A stretch of DNA of 64,000 nt, from the NCBI GenBank assembly GCA_034008185.1, contig CM067087.1, positions 49,307,590-49,371,589 of the forward strand, given 5' to 3'. Below the pieces are notes generated by a model. That model was not told the origin of the DNA, made no database searches, and saw nothing but the letters and a program-made list of their open reading frames with translations. This stretch comes from Gorsachius magnificus (taxonomy: Eukaryota > Chordata > Aves > Pelecaniformes > Ardeidae). Positions 1 to 13,060 of this stretch are shown piece after piece; the first letter of the stretch is position 1, and each line of letters starts with the position of its first letter. The position numbers and the translations under genes are program-made.

Positions 1-767
1 TATTGTGATCCCAGATCGTACCTTATGAAAATACTTTACTTATTTGCAGCCCAAATATGAATAATATCAGATATTTCTCTATACTTACTTTTTTTTAAAG
101 CATTGTCTCTGCCTTTTGTTTCCCAGGGTTTGTTTCAGGTCTTCAGAGACCATTATGCTCTACTGCCTTACTGTGCCAGGCTCTACTTTGAAATAAAACT
201 CTGATCATAATTGTCTGCCACAGAGAGAGAAGTGAGAAAAAGGACTCTTTAGCATAATACACGTATCTTCCTGCTAGGTAGTGGATATAAATATAAAAGG
301 CCATGTTCACCAGGCAGTGATACACAGTATATCTGCACATAAAACTGAATTTATTTTTACGTTGTCCTTAATGCTCTCCCAGTATTACATTACACTTAAC
401 TCTGAGTTTGATAAAACAGAAATGTTGTTCACAGGCTTATGGATGGTCACATTTGCCTTTTTTTTAAAAAAGGGTCATATTAACTTCTCCATAAATTGTG
501 GCTCAAGCATGATCCGAGCTTTTTGTGATGATCTAACCTGAGAAGAACAAAGGAGATTCTAGTGGAGAAGAGACACCAGCCCTCCAAAATGCAGCACCGA
601 GGGTTCACTCCTTGGAAGCTGGTTTGGGTTACTCTTGGTTCCTCTTTCTGCCAGTCTTTGAATAATACCTAGGACTGCTAGCTCTCAGGTCAGCAGATTC
701 TAGGGGAAAAAATGTCTCGTCCATCTGCTCCTACCTACAACTGCTGTAATAGGACCTTTTACAGTAG

Positions 768-1013
768 CTTTAAAGGTGTTACCTGGTCTGCTTCAAGATA
801 ATGGATGGACTAAATACTGTTTTTGAAATCCCAAGTGTAGGAATGTCGAGGGTTTGGTTTGCATTGCTGTGAACACAGCTGTGAAGAGGACTTTAAAGGT
901 GTTACCTGGTCTGCTTCAAGATAATGGATGGACTAAATACTGTTTTTGAAATCCCAAGTGTAGGAATGTCGAGGGTTTGGTTTGCATTGCTGTGAACACA
1001 GCTGTGAAGAGGA
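768..1013. repeat. Perfect 123-bp tandem duplication
   Basis: Positions 768-890 and 891-1013 are identical head-to-tail copies. Each begins CTTTAAAGGTGTTACC and ends GCTGTGAAGAGGA. I saw no mismatch on a base-by-base read. It lies in an ATP11B intron. Complete identity points to a recent duplication, a polymorphic copy number or an assembly error. Confidence 0.97.
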
Positions 1014-1169
1014 CTGCATGGCAGCAGGGAGCTTGCTTTCTGACCTCCTAACGGGGGCTCCTTCTGCTCCGTGTAGCTGCTGGCCTGACGCGCTGTGAGC
1101 GCAGCATGAAGTGGCTGGGAAGGTCGTGTCCACTAGCACTGTAGTGCTGCAGACTGGGCTGGTCCTAGT

Positions 1170-1250
1170 TACAGAATCATGGAATCATAGAATTGGTTAG
1201 GTTGGAAGAGACCTTGAAGATCATCAAGTCCAACCATTAACCTGACCTTG
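1170..1250 (-). repeat. CR1 LINE 3'-end remnant
   Basis: The sequence has the reverse-complement CR1 tail: ACAGAATCATGGAATCATAG, then GGTTGGAAGAGACCTTGAAG and ATCATCAAGTCCAACC. This is the avian CR1 3' end read on the opposite strand, so the element is in - orientation. Only about 80 bp can be recognised; the 5' boundary is unclear. Confidence 0.85.
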
Positions 1251-3788
1251 CAACTGGAAGGTGGTTTAGTTCTTGTCTTTACTTCTCACCATCCAACCCT
1301 ATTTTAATCTACAATAAGTTAGTTTTTCTCAAGTCAAGGCTGTTTTGCCCGTGATGGTAGTTAGTATCTGAGCTCCTTGTCTTTACCATCTTGACCCACA
1401 AGCTTTTCCACCTTGTTTTCTCCCCATCTTGTTGAGGAGGGTGGGTGTCTGGCAGCGGGCCAAGGTCAACCCACTGCACAAGTATTTTTCCCCTCTTGGC
1501 ACAATATGTTTTAAGGGGATGGAGGAGGAGGAAGATTGAAAAAATAATCACATGGTTACTACCACTACAGCTGATGAAATCCCACATCTCTGTCGCCAGG
1601 CTCGGTTGTTAAAGCTTACATGAACAGGGAGACAGAAGCCCCTCAGAGCGATACAGCAATGCTGTTGGGTTCCTTGTGCTGGCATCTAAGAGTGTTGCAC
1701 GTAGGTGAAGCAGTCACTTTACAAAAGCCAGCAAATGCCCATGGACCACTCAGGTCAGATGAGGATTTCACGATGTACAAGTTTGATCTGATCCCACTAA
1801 GACAAAAGAAATTTGTCCTAAATTGGGCGGTAACTAAAGGCACATGTATCAAAAATACCACGTACTGGTTAAACAATTTAGTCTTAAAGCAACCAACAGA
1901 ATTTTGTATCAATTATGTCAAGCCTCAGCTGAAAAACATCTAGAGGTTACTTGGGCCACAGAACAGAGGATCCCGTTATGGTGTCTTCTGTGACAGCAGA
2001 ATTGTGACCCGATGTGATGGTCGTCAAATAAGGGCGGTCAGGGCTCTGTTGAGGTGTGTTCTGTTCTGGGCTTTTTTTACCCAAACCCCGTTTTAGAGCT
2101 GTCAGTTGAAATGCTCCTGTCTCTCGAGTATTTACAGAAGTTCATTGCCATAGTAGACGTTCATTTTGTGTCCAAAGGCCTCCCAGATGAGCGTGAGTTG
2201 GTCGGAAGCGTGTGCTCTGCCTGCACATTGGTGGTCTCAGAGCTGCAGCAACTGAATCGAGGGTTTTGGTTCGTAATGCTCTGTAGGCTCACGCCGTTGT
2301 GGCCGACAGTCCTCTAAGCATCTCGTTGTGCGGCACGGCGGGAGGATCTGGAAGGGACCATGGGGAATGCAGAACAGAGCCAAGGAAGGGGCGGGCATAG
2401 GAAAAGGTGCATGGAAGCACCAGTTCTGCCTGTGTGCTGCCTCCTTGTCCTGCCAGTTGGGATTTTGCTCTTGCATTCTCAAACGCCTGTTGTTTCTCTC
2501 AGCCGCCGCCTGTTTGTAGTTAGGAAGCTGTAATCTGCCCAGTTGCCTGTTGGGGGGGGTTAGGAAGGAATATGCCCATTCACAGTAAACCATTCCCATA
2601 GGAAACTGAGGTTCTTTGCTTTCCTTGCAGTGTTGGGCAAGTGTGGGTGACACGGAAGAAATTGGGGTTGGAAACCAAAGTCTTTAGGCAGCAGTCACGG
2701 TGAAAAGTTGGGGGAAGCTCCTAAGCGAGCTGCGTCCTGTCGTAGGGTAAGGTGCCTCCTCCCAGGCCGCTTCATTCACTGGTGTCTGAGAGTGCGGGGA
2801 GGGTAACGGATGCGCGCATCCGCCTGGTGTTCGGCAGTTGGGTGACGGGATGCTCTCGCGCAGAGGTTCAAATTCAATTAAAAAACATCCCCACGCTCCA
2901 CACCCTTATTTCCTTTTGGAAAGGATGCTGAAGGCAGCTCTGGGTATTCTTTCTCCAGCAGTACTAGATTTCAGTTAGATTTTAGTTACGCTGCAGCTGA
3001 CTGGTGTGCAGAAGTAGTGCAGAGGAGCACACTGATAGATGGCGCTTAAACCCGCGCGTCTGCGCTACCACTTGCGTTTTGTTTGGCTCTTTCTTGCCTA
3101 CAAAGAGTGAACAGTAGAGAGGTTATTACGTTAAACTGCTCTTCATGCTGGCATGAATGACTGAAGCTTTGTAACATCCCCTGGTTTGCATTTAGGTAAA
3201 AGATATCACAGAGTCAGGAGCGCGCTTTAGTTCCTTACCAGGCCGAGGGTACCGGAGGCAGTGCCGTAACGTACGGTGTTAGGGGAAGCTACGGTCCTCG
3301 CTTGAGGCAAAATTATTACTTGAGACCAGGCTGCTGCGCTGTGTTCTGCAGCCCTGGTCTGAAGCTTTCCCCTGGTAGATCTCCCTCGCAACAGGGCACT
3401 CCTGCAGGCTGTATAGACTGGTGTTCCTCCGCTGAGGTCAGTCGAGGCAGCTTAAACCGCGTGACGCTGTGCTGCAGAGGCTCATCGTGGCTGGAGTGCA
3501 GAGCATCGCCAGCCAGCTTGTTTCCAACAGGAAGCAGAGATGGTGCTAAACGATTTCTGTACGCTCACCAAGGCTGCATTCAAACCTTGCAAAGACCAAA
3601 TTTTAGTGTACGTAGTTGTTAGGGAGGGAAATGGTAAAGTTATTCATCATTGTAGTTCTGTAAAATTGAAAAATACTCAACACTCCAAGAACGCCTGCTT
3701 TTCCTGAGTGTTTGCTGATAGTGTCGTCATTGCTGAATATGCGAGTACTGACGGGTTTTATTTTATCTTTTTTATTTCCTCCTTCCAG

Positions 3789-3922
3789 CTTACTGAGGCA
3801 GGTTCAGGTGTCAACTGCTTGGACTCCATGTGCTGCTTCTCAGATGGGGAAACAGCACGCGCATCTGCTGGAAGAGTGCTGGAACGACTGATGGGGAGGT
3901 GCAGTCCCGCCCGGGCCAGCAG
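3789..3922 (+). CDS. ATP11B: ATP11B penultimate coding exon
   Basis: This 134-nt exon is bounded by a pyrimidine-rich TTCCTCCTTCCAG acceptor and a GT donor at 3923-3924 (AGCAG|GTGTGG). It reads LTEAGSGVNCLDSMCCF..., then ERLMGRCSPARAS, and leaves a split AG| codon completed by the A at 7343 (Arg). The reading frame continues open past the donor, but the residues beyond it no longer resemble ATP11B, so splicing here is the better reading. Confidence 0.88.
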
Positions 3923-5933
3923 GTGTGGCATTTCTCTCGGTAGCCTTTGCTGCAGACGAGTCTCCTATAAGCTGGAACCCGACGAGCCTGCAGCCATAGA
4001 TGTCTAGCAAACCGGCTGCAGGGTTTGCGTGTTTCAGTAGGGAATCCAACTCCTCCTGTACTTTTCTCATTCTAAAAGACAAGTTTCTTGGTTCTTTTTG
4101 AGTGCTTTCTCTTGGAACGGGGAGGGTGAAAAAGAGTTTTCAAAAGATTTCTGTTGAAGCGTTCGTTTGGCTTAGCACAAGTTCTTGTGTTGGATCTGTC
4201 CTAAGTTCTCTTAATTTGTACATTCTTCTCTTTAGAAAATCAAGCCTTGCTGCTGTTTTCATTCTCTGTTTTATGATTTATTATTTTTTTTGCCTTCACA
4301 AATCAGGAGTGGTTTGTAAAGTCAAAAGACTTTTCCCTTTGGTTCTTGATGTACGACCTCCAAATATTTACCTTGGAGCTTGCATTACTCCTGAAGATAT
4401 ACAAAAGGCTCACACTTCCCCCCCACCCTTAAATATAACTTCACTGTTAGGAGGAGAGTCTTTAAATCTTTCAGCCATTGATTGAGATGAAGATGAAATA
4501 TTTTTGTAGTAGAACTTTTATAATCTATTTCTAAAATCCGAGTAATTGACAGAATAGAGCCTTCAGGTTCTAAGAATTTTAAACGTTTTTCCGGTTCTGG
4601 AAGGTGTATCACCAAAACCATGTGTGCCATTCCAAAGTGTGTGCTAAATAAATCTTTGTCCTTCACAAACCACGTGTGACACAAACCGCAGCGGGCTAAA
4701 GGCGCGTCAGAGTCGTCAAATACGGCTGAGGGGCAGCACGGTCCTGCGGCCCGCCCGGCCGCGAGAGGAGCTCTCGCCGAGTCTGTAACGTGCACCTCCC
4801 CGTTTCCGAGTCGAGAGGGATGGCTAACAAGCACGGGAATATTTGGGGGGAGAAATGAAAACAGTCTTTTGTACATCGTGATCTCTCAGTCCCTGAATGA
4901 TACCATGGCCCTGCCTTGCTCAAAAGACAACCCTGAAAAAGCTGCGCTTCGCACGTTTTCAAGGAAGCTCATTTGCATTTGATCAGCTTTGCCCCTTCGG
5001 TTAAAGGCTGTGGGATCATTCCTTCGGGAACCTCCTGCCGGCCGCCCTCGCGGGCAGGCTCCCTGCGTTCGGGGTCAGCCCTTCGCTGGTGGCTCGGTGT
5101 GGGGCACATCTCTGCTCTGAACTCGCGTGGAACTCGGTGTCTGTGCTTCAGCCGGTTTCTCTCTTGCTTAGGAAATGCTTCAGCGTTTCTGCAGATCTAG
5201 GGTATGATTATGCAAAATGTTTAATTCCATACGGAAAATGAACTGTTACGATTAAATACCTTTTTAATTCCAACTCTTGCTGTATAGAAAGCGGGCATGA
5301 TGTGTAAAATAAACAATTTAATAGAATTTTTAATCCACAAGGTGAGCATTTAATTTAATTGGTCTAAAATCAACATTTTGGTAGCAGTTGCTCTAAATTT
5401 TGGGGTTGGTTTTTTTCCCATGTCTCTGTAAAGCTGTGCTTTCCAATGAAGAACTTCTCGTGCTACATCTTTTCATTTATTGTTACCTAATCAGGGCAGA
5501 TTTTTAGTTAACATTTGCCTTGGGAGCATGCAGTCTTACAAGGTAGGTACTCTGAGGTTTATTTTCTGCAGTGCATTTACATTTCTTACAATTCCCTCTT
5601 TTTTCCACTCAATTTTTCTTCCTTTAAGAACTTACAAATATGGATTGAGGATAACTCATATTTGACAGAATATTGAATGCTTTTGAAGACTCCTTTTTCT
5701 CAGGTTTCTTGTCTGCTTACCTCACGTCAATCTCGGACGAAGTCCCATCCAGCTGAATAACCGAGAGTCACTAGAACATGGGAGCGGGTGGTGTTTAATG
5801 AATATGCAAAACTGTCTTGGTGCTACACTAAGGGCTTGGAGTTCTGTACTTTTTGCTTCTGCCTCTGGTTGAAATTACTCTGAACCATCTTCTGGTTTCA
5901 CTTAAAGTTATGTACAGTGCAACGAGAAAAGCC

Positions 5934-5968
<35 letters not shown>

Positions 5969-7424
5969 CAGCCCTACTTGCTCTCTCCAGTTCCTCCCAG
6001 TCAGCATTGACGCTTAAAATCCAGTCTGAAAGTTGAGGTGCTGAGACTGGTTTTTCCCCTACGCTTTCCTGGCAATATGTGGAAAGTCTTGGTCTATTTT
6101 TTTAATGTACTCCTTGCCTAAGTCGCACGGGGCAGTTAAGAGTTGCACCGTTAAGAAATCTGTTTGGTGACTTAAAAATCCTTGTCAAGTTGTTCAGCCT
6201 GAGTTCACGAGCTCGAGCTGCCCTGGCTTTTGCCTGAGGCTGGGATCTTCAGAAGGCTGCGCAGCCCCAGGCGGGACGGTCTCCTGCGTTCCTGTGCTGT
6301 ATGGAAGGGCTGCGGATGGGCGGTGATGCTTGCACGTACGCTGAGCACGAGTTTAAACGGCGTTGCTGTCCTCGCTCGTGTGCGGTCTGTGCTGCTGATA
6401 TTCTGTCAAATATGGTGCCCTGTCAGCTGCGATAACGGAGCATGAAATCAAATGTGGTGTCAAATTTTGATAGAAACTGTGATGAATCAAAGCTGTACAA
6501 ATGCTTGGAGTAGCGGGTCGCAAGAATATAGTCTCCTGTACTCAATGTACTGCTGTAAAACGTATGGGAGATGTGATTTCTATAGCTTCATTCCCCAGCT
6601 GGAACACAGAATGTGTGTTGTGGCACGATAAATGCATTGCTGTCTGTCCCATCAAATTGTCTGTCACTTGTCAGTCACCGACATACAAAGCATGCTGGAT
6701 CGCACGCGTTCTGGCGCAGTCGGATCCATGGCTGCATTGTGGGATCTCCCGTTCGCGGGGCTCGTGTCCAGGCATCGCATGCAGAGTTCTGAAGAAACAG
6801 CAGATTTCTGACAGAGAGGCGGGTTTGGAGGATAAGTTCATTAGGTTTTGATTTCCTGGCTTCCAACCTTCATCTCCACCTCGGCACGTACAGTCCCGCA
6901 GTACTGCTCAGCCAAGAGGAGGGTTTCTTCCCAAGCAGTCACCTGTCCGTAAGGGAAGGACATTGCGAGATCCCATCTGAACCAAAAGCTCCGAGACGTT
7001 GGGTAGTTTTCCTGCTGCCTTAAATTTTAAGGTGAATTTAAGAGTAAGGGATGGCACCGATTTGTGGCCGTAGCTAAGTTGTGCCTGCCCGTAACTCCAG
7101 ACCGAGTGGACGTTTAATGTTAGAACAGGGGTGCCCTGGGTTTCCCCGGTCAGCGGCCCCAGTGGCTCGGCGCACACGTGTCCTCCAGGCACAACGTTGT
7201 AGAACTGGCACACAACCCCCTGCTCGTTCTAGTTCACAGCGACGGAAATACCTGTAGCTTTTTGTCTCTCGCTTTCACAGACTTCTCCCCTCTCGAGTAT
7301 AAGTTCCCAGTCAGCCAAACTTTTCTTTTATTGTTACTTTAGATGGTGGAGTTCATCGGACCCCTTCCATGCCAGCGACAGAAGCATCTTGACTCTCTCC
7401 ATCATGGACTCGCCCACTTGTTGA
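3789..7424 (+). CDS. ATP11B: ATP11B C-terminal part (phospholipid-transporting ATPase IF), partial
   Basis: Two spliced exons (3789-3922 and 7343-7424) give the last 71 residues of a class VI P4-ATPase. P4-ATPases form flippases with CDC50 (TMEM30) partners and move aminophospholipids to the cytosolic leaflet; ATP11B is assigned to recycling endosomes and the trans-Golgi. The segment is the cytosolic tail after the last membrane helix. It contains a Cys-rich motif (CLDSMCCF), then LERLMGRCSP, and ends DRSILTLSIMDSPTC before TGA. This agrees closely with the human ATP11B tail as I remember it. The pump core (DKTG loop and membrane helices) is outside the window to the left. The gene is convergent with DCUN1D1, the expected synteny. 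Assignment to ATP11B rather than ATP11A or ATP11C rests on tail similarity plus synteny. Confidence 0.87.
3923..7342 (+). other. ATP11B: ATP11B last intron
   Basis: This 3420-nt GT-AG intron has a T-rich tract before its acceptor (TTGTTACTTTAG). It contains a near-uninterrupted poly(T) tract at 5934-5962. Several medium open frames occur, for example 4102-4485 on + and 4385-4876 on -, but none looks like a known protein. I see no other feature. Confidence 0.8.
5934..5962. repeat. Poly(T) tract
   Basis: A 29-nt homopolymer of T with a single C at 5943, inside the last ATP11B intron. Confidence 0.95.
7343..7424 (+). CDS. ATP11B: ATP11B last coding exon segment and stop
   Basis: After the acceptor at 7341-7342 the exon completes the split Arg codon and reads WWSSSDPFHASDRSILTLS, then IMDSPTC and TGA (7422-7424). 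The Ser-rich tail resembles the human ATP11B terminus (SASDPF...DRSILTLSTMDS...) as I remember it. An ATG-initiated frame that begins at 7343 is in a different frame and is a shadow. Confidence 0.88.
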
Positions 7425-10400
7425 CAGGGACGTTTGTAAATGCCGTGGGAAGCCAGGTGCTGCTCACGCCTGTAGCAGGCTCTGAAGCAAGCTCAGGGCT
7501 ACGTCCCTGCCCTAGGAGGGACGAGTGTGACTCCTCGATGGCAGCCGTGGCTTGGCTGGGGGCCTGGCGTGGCTCACCTGGGCAGCAATTGCTTCCAACA
7601 CTTTCTCTAATTATATCCACAGATCGCTATATAATTTTTATTCATGAGTGCTTTTATCTCTGACCATTTACCCTTTTTGTTACCCCGTGAGCAGATTGGA
7701 ATCCTGCATTTGATACTTGAGACGTCGTCGTAGCGTGGCGGCAAAGTCTGCTCCCAAATCAGAGTAATCCAATAGCTCTGAGTCTGCGCAGCAGAACTTG
7801 GGACGGCTGCGCTCCTCGCGGTGACGCTTGGTGTCACACACACACGTGCATCCTGAGCCCTCTCTTGCAGATGGTGTCCCAGCAGTTTGCAAATCAGTTT
7901 TGTTATTTCCATGGACAGTTACTCCAGTCTATAACCAATCAGTTTGAGAATTTTTGAGAGTTCAATACAATTCAGATATTTATGCTGGTGTGTGAATGGC
8001 AATCTATTGGTCACGGCTTTGAAAAACACTCAGCTTTTACAAATCAATAGCTTGGAATAAAAAGGGATATAACAGGTCAGCATTCTCTGAAAGTGTAATT
8101 CAGTCGTCTTCCGTTACGCCCTGGCTTGTTAACAGTTCTTGATCTTGCCATGGAGACGTGCAAGAACAGGGGGCTTGTGCAGAATTCCCACTAGCTTAAA
8201 TTTTTTGAATTATTAATGGTTTAAAAGTTGGGGGGTTTTTGCATGTTTTGTTCTTTTTCATGTATTTATATTTGGTCATGTTGTACTTTGAAGATGCAAT
8301 TACTGCTTAATTACCTTCATACAGCTGAAGGATCTGGGGCACTGGTGGCGATGCTTTGATACCCAAGAATGCCAATAAAAGCAGCTTGCACAGACGGAGC
8401 TTTCGGTGTGCATCTCGCAGGGTGTCCCAGTACTTCAGGGAGGGGGGCGAGACCCAGGGCTGGCCACGAAACCCCACAGAGCAGAGGAATCCCTGCCGGG
8501 GGGGGGAAGCAAGCGCCCGGCCACCCGTGCGCTGACGCCATGGCAGGGGAGGTGCTGCCGCCAGGGTCTGCCGTAGGGCATCGCTTTGGGGACAGCGCTT
8601 TCAGGGCCAGAGGCGGGTGAAAATGCTGCGGCTTCCGGGCCCCTCCCTGGGCAGCCAGTTGGACGTCACTGTGACACCGAGGTCCCGTCAGTCAGTCCCA
8701 GAACCGTCCTGTGGGACAGCAAAAGGTGTAAAGCTGCACACAAAAACTGTCCCTGGGTGGAATAAACTAAATCAAATGCAGACTCTAAGTAACACCTGCA
8801 GGAACTTTGACCAAAGACGTGGTTGAGCGTAGGCTTTGGGCAAAGGCAGCGTTGGCTGCTTCCCGCCAGTGCCCTCAGTGCTGTCTCCCAAGCAAATTAC
8901 AGTGGGGACGTCGCAATTCGGGCAGAGCCATCCTGCCCTCCTGGTGTGCCATCTCGCTGGGGCCTGGGCTGCTGCCCCTCCCTGCCCTCGTCCCAGATTC
9001 CCCCCAGTTCAATGAGCAGCGGGGGAGGAGGCGTCCCAGAGGTCCGGCCTCCCTCGTCCCGAATGCCGCTGCTGCTCCTTCCCTGTGCACAGCTCTGCTG
9101 GTCGCTGTTCTTGTTCCTGACTTGAGCCGGGATTATTTCGGTTCTGCTTTGGAACTTTATTTTTGCGTTAACAACTGGAGGCGTCGCTGACCCCAAGGCT
9201 GCTGAACTGCGGGGTTTTCAAGATCCCGTTGTTCATGGCAACGTTCGTCTCGTTAACGAAGTTGTCATTGCAGCCTTGTTCTGAAGCTCGTAGCGACTGG
9301 AGCCTGCAGAGCGGGAGGGCTTTGTCCCCCTGCTGTAGATGGAGATGAGCTCACAAATTGGTGAAGAAGCTCTAAAAATTAATTATGAAACAGAAGAAAT
9401 AAAATAAAAATACAGCAAACCCTTTTTACGTAAGTGTTTAATGCGGCGTTGGGGGTTCCTGGCCGTGTCGTGCCTCCCACGGCGGTGGCGCAGGGAAGCT
9501 AAAGCTTGCAAACCTCACACCCTGCCCAGGTGAGTGGGAACCACTGAAAAGGGAGCCCCGTGTGCTCCATGCGATGGGCATCGGCACGGGCCGCAGCTGC
9601 CGGCAGCGGCTGAGAGCGGGTTCTGTGCAGCGGGGCCGGGGGCTGACGGCCGTCGCTCCGGGCCCCAGCAGCGTTTCTGTCCAGACAGGCAGCAGTGACA
9701 AAATGCTCTTGGATTGCACCCACCCCTGGAAATTCCTTATAGATCAGCTGTAGAATATTGAATCTTTCTTGAAAAAAATAATTATTCTTAGTAATTTCTC
9801 ATTCTGAGAGTCTTCCATCATGCCACGGAAATCTAGAAAATAATTTCTTGGAATGCTGGGTCAGAGATCTGCTGTTCAGCTGTAGCGCGTCTCTCTAAAT
9901 CAGTGTCTCACTGCCCGAGGTCCTTGTCTGTCCGTGTCACCCGCAGCGCTGCCATCGTCTGCCCCCTGTGACCTCACTGCGCTCGCCGCTTGGTCTGTCC
10001 TGGCTGGAAACACGAACTCTAGCGGGAGGCAGAGGCTCCGCGACACAGCCCTGCTCCAAGCATTTAGCCTGGCTCAGCTCCATACGCGTTTGGCTTTTAC
10101 CCCACGAAGGGGTTGGTTCTGTTTGCACAAGAGTCGCAGTCCCGTAGGTGAGGAATTATTTACCTTCATTATGTGTTTCTTAAAGCCCTTCCATCTCCTC
10201 TCCTCCTTCCCTCCCCTTTCCCTTTTCCCAGTGTTTGTAAGGGTATTGAAGAAACACACGTTTAAACAATTCGGGAAGAACATAGGAGTCCAGCTGCCTG
10301 CCGATGTGTATGTTCCTCTTTGTGGTACATCTGAATCAGTAATTTCTCACGCAGTGAGCCCATAGAGCTGGATTGCCTAAGATGGGATCTTGTGGCCTGG

Positions 10401-10932
10401 AGGAAGCGACTGTTCTGGTACTGGTGACACAAATCTCTTGAAATTGCTTCTGTTCAAGGAAGAAAGATTCTGTGCGTTTCTTTGGCAGCCAAAGTGTGTG
10501 AAACCCGCCTGAGCCCAATGCAGCCGATGATTGGGTGTAAATTGCATTCATCCCTGCTCTAGAATGGGGGGGTGGGGAGGGCATTTGCTTTAGACCGACC
10601 CCTCAGCCTGGGATTCTCCGCAAGGGCTGGCAGAAGAGCCCAGGGCCGATGGCTGGGCTGAAAGCAGGCGCGGTGCGACGCGCGTCGCTGTGTGGGGCTC
10701 TGGAGAGGCACCTTCGCCACAGCCAGCGCCGCAACGGGGCCGATCTCGGCAACGTCCTTGTGCTCTGAAAAAGCAGCTTCGGGTTTGTTACTTGGAAAAC
10801 CATCAGTTTTAGTCGCCAACCTTCCACTTCCTGAAGGGTGCGGTGGAAAAGATGGCAGGGGGAAGATGCTCTGATTTGTTCAACAAAAACTGAAATGTAA
10901 ATATTCTGCTTAAACTGTTCTGTGTATTTCTT

Positions 10933-10944
10933 GGGGGGGGGGGG
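10933..10944. repeat. Poly(G) run
   Basis: Twelve consecutive G, followed a few bases later by a run of A, in the presumed ATP11B 3' UTR or downstream flank. Confidence 0.95.
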
Positions 10945-12567
10945 AGACAAAAAAAAAATCAATGCAAAGGCAGGAAGCTGAAAACTTCGGCTTTACATTT
11001 TCAGAATGATTCCTTGGTTTCTAGTGCTAATTTGAGAAAAGATGCAACCTAATGCATATTGGGCAACGCCAGCTTCTTACTGGAAACCTTTGGTAATAAA
11101 AACAGGTTTTTATTGACAGCATAACTTCTGTATTGGGAAGAAGTCTTATTTTCTAGTGTTAGAAATCTCTTAAAGCCGTAGGCTACATTATTTTTATAGT
11201 TTTATCTGCTATTTCGTTACTCCAGATATTGGTGATTCAGTGTTCAGAAGTGCTGAATCACAACCTGTGCCTGACTCATTTAGTTTGAGACTCCTCCTCT
11301 TGGTGTACAGCACCCGATGGCGCTCGTGCCTTCATCCCTGCACGCGCCGCTGCCGTTACGCAGCCATCGCTGGGGCAAAGGCGTTGTTATCCTGAGAGCT
11401 GGGCGGACCGGGCACTATGGACTCAGTTCAGCCGTTTTTCTGTTCCCAAAGCATTTCCCAGGCTCCCTTCTTTGCTTATCTGGGGGTTTCTGTCAATGAT
11501 GTTTTTAGTGTTCTTTGCGTCTGTTGTTTGCTTCCAGTGGTGTGGTTTGTCTGGCTTCTGCTCCCTGTTGGAATGACTCAATGTGTAACAGGCGGAGGAA
11601 AGCTTGGGTGCGCGTGGCTGCATCGCCGCCTGCGAAGCGCGTTGGCATCGGTGTTTGCGAGGCTTCTGCTTCCCGTAGGCTTTTTCCTTCAGCTGATGCT
11701 GCTGGTGGCGGCAGCCGGAGTGACGCACCCGGGCCCCCGCGTGCTGCCCAAGCTCCTGTGGCTGCCGCTGACGGGGCCGTTCCCACCCCGCCAAGTGTTC
11801 GCTGCGCTGTTGCCATGTGCTGACGCTGCCACAAGTGCTTGCACGCGCCATCACTGGCGCGGCTTCGTCGTCGGTTCCAGTTTGTATAAATGCATAGATG
11901 TGAATAAAACCAGTGGGGCCATGGGCCGAAGAGCTCCGTATGTGAGATGAAGGGGCGAGGAAGGCCCGGTACCGCTGCGTGGCTGGCCTGAACACAGCCC
12001 TGAAGGGCTCCGAGGGGGCCGGTGGCGCACACCGAGCTCCCCGGCGGGTTTGTTCCGTACATCAGCAGCGTCTCGGCCTCTGCACATCTTGTGTGGATAA
12101 ACGCCAACGCACGGGGCACGCGGTTCAGCGGGAGGAGACGCGTTAACAATGAGCCTCACAGTCGGGTATAAATAAGATCTCATTAGTGCAGCCGTGAATA
12201 TATTTTTACAATTCCCAGTTATGGTCCCAGGAGAGATTTCAGGGCCTACACATATAAAAATAACTCACCCAGACTCCGGCTTTTTCACTGTGAGTAAGTT
12301 CTGCTTTTTTTTTTTTTTTTGAAGACCAAACCCACAAATTATGTAAGCTCTGCAAGCAGGACCTTTTTAAAGGTGTTGAGCCTTAATTTTAGGCAAATAA
12401 GGGGCATTGACAACTGGAAAGCGTAGCAATGATTTTTTTTGACCTCTGACGCTGTGGTCGCCTCCTTATTTTTGATTCTCTGACAGCGAGTCCGGGTGCT
12501 TGCTTATTGTACAGCTTGGTCAGTAGCAGTTGTTTTAAAAAGTGGTTTATGAAAATTATATTTATTA

Positions 12568-12573
12568 AATAAA
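12568..12573 (+). terminator. ATP11B: Candidate ATP11B poly(A) signal
   Basis: AATAAA lies in an AT-rich context (TTTATTAAATAAAACTTCC), with a T-rich CTGTTTTAATTA stretch about 25 nt downstream. It is about 5.1 kb after the stop codon, a plausible long 3' UTR. Earlier AATAAA hexamers and the one at 13061-13066 are alternatives. Confidence 0.4.
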
Positions 12574-13060
12574 ACTTCCACTTCTAGCTGAGTCCCTGTT
12601 TTAATTACGCAACTCAGAGGAAAGTACGCCAGCGTCCCCGGCCCATGACGGGATCATCCCAGCAGCTGCCCTTGGCCTGTGAATGCCTGGGGGGGGGAAC
12701 CTTGACATTTCATACTCTGGAGGTGCAGTGTGGAGCTTAGACAAGAACCAGCTGTAACCTCACGTACAACAGCCACGCTGTGCTTCTGCAGCTTTTGTGC
12801 ACTGGACGCGGGTGGGGGAAGTGGGAGTTGAGTTTCGTAGCAGTCTCAAAGCCCGGGCTTGGGTTTGAGTCGCAGCAGTCTTTACACCCATTTGCTCACG
12901 CAGGCGCTTCTGTGCATTGGTGCAGCACCCGCTCAGTGGTACCGAGCTGAGGCCGGTTTCCCATCAGTAACATAATTTCATCAAGCATTTAATGGTGCGG
13001 CCGCCTCCCTGAGAGGCACCACAGGTTTAAAGCCCAGGCACCGTTGGTCTGCCCTACTCA

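Larger units (their letters stand above)
1..3788 (+). other. ATP11B: ATP11B intron (3' part)
   Basis: This stretch precedes the first recognisable ATP11B exon and ends in a polypyrimidine tract and AG acceptor at 3787-3788. I searched it for the preceding exon, which should encode the last transmembrane helix, and did not find it, so that exon probably lies left of the window. It contains an exact 123-bp tandem duplication and a short CR1 remnant, listed separately. Otherwise I see only AT-rich unique sequence and short open frames without recognisable protein content. Confidence 0.65.
7425..12600 (+). other. ATP11B: Probable ATP11B 3' UTR and downstream sequence
   Basis: No further coding exon is expected after the ATP11B stop. 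AATAAA hexamers on + occur several times, for example in GGAATAAAAAGG near 8057, CCAATAAAAGC near 8375, near 9398-9408, and at 12568-12573. Which one is used cannot be decided from sequence. The GC-rich part at 11.4-12.2 kb has long overlapping open frames in several frames, which fits GC bias rather than coding. I see no RNA gene here. Confidence 0.45.

Noticed and set aside
4102..4876. Open frames of 127 (+) and 163 (-) codons in the last ATP11B intron
   Set aside because: No family resemblance, no splice context, and they overlap each other on opposite strands.
7343..7663. ATG-initiated 106-codon frame at the last ATP11B exon
   Set aside because: It is in the wrong frame relative to the split Arg codon from the previous exon; the correct frame gives the conserved ATP11B tail.
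11417..12183. Overlapping open frames of 177-214 codons on both strands
   Set aside because: They lie in a GC-rich part of the ATP11B downstream region, overlap in many frames and give no recognisable protein.
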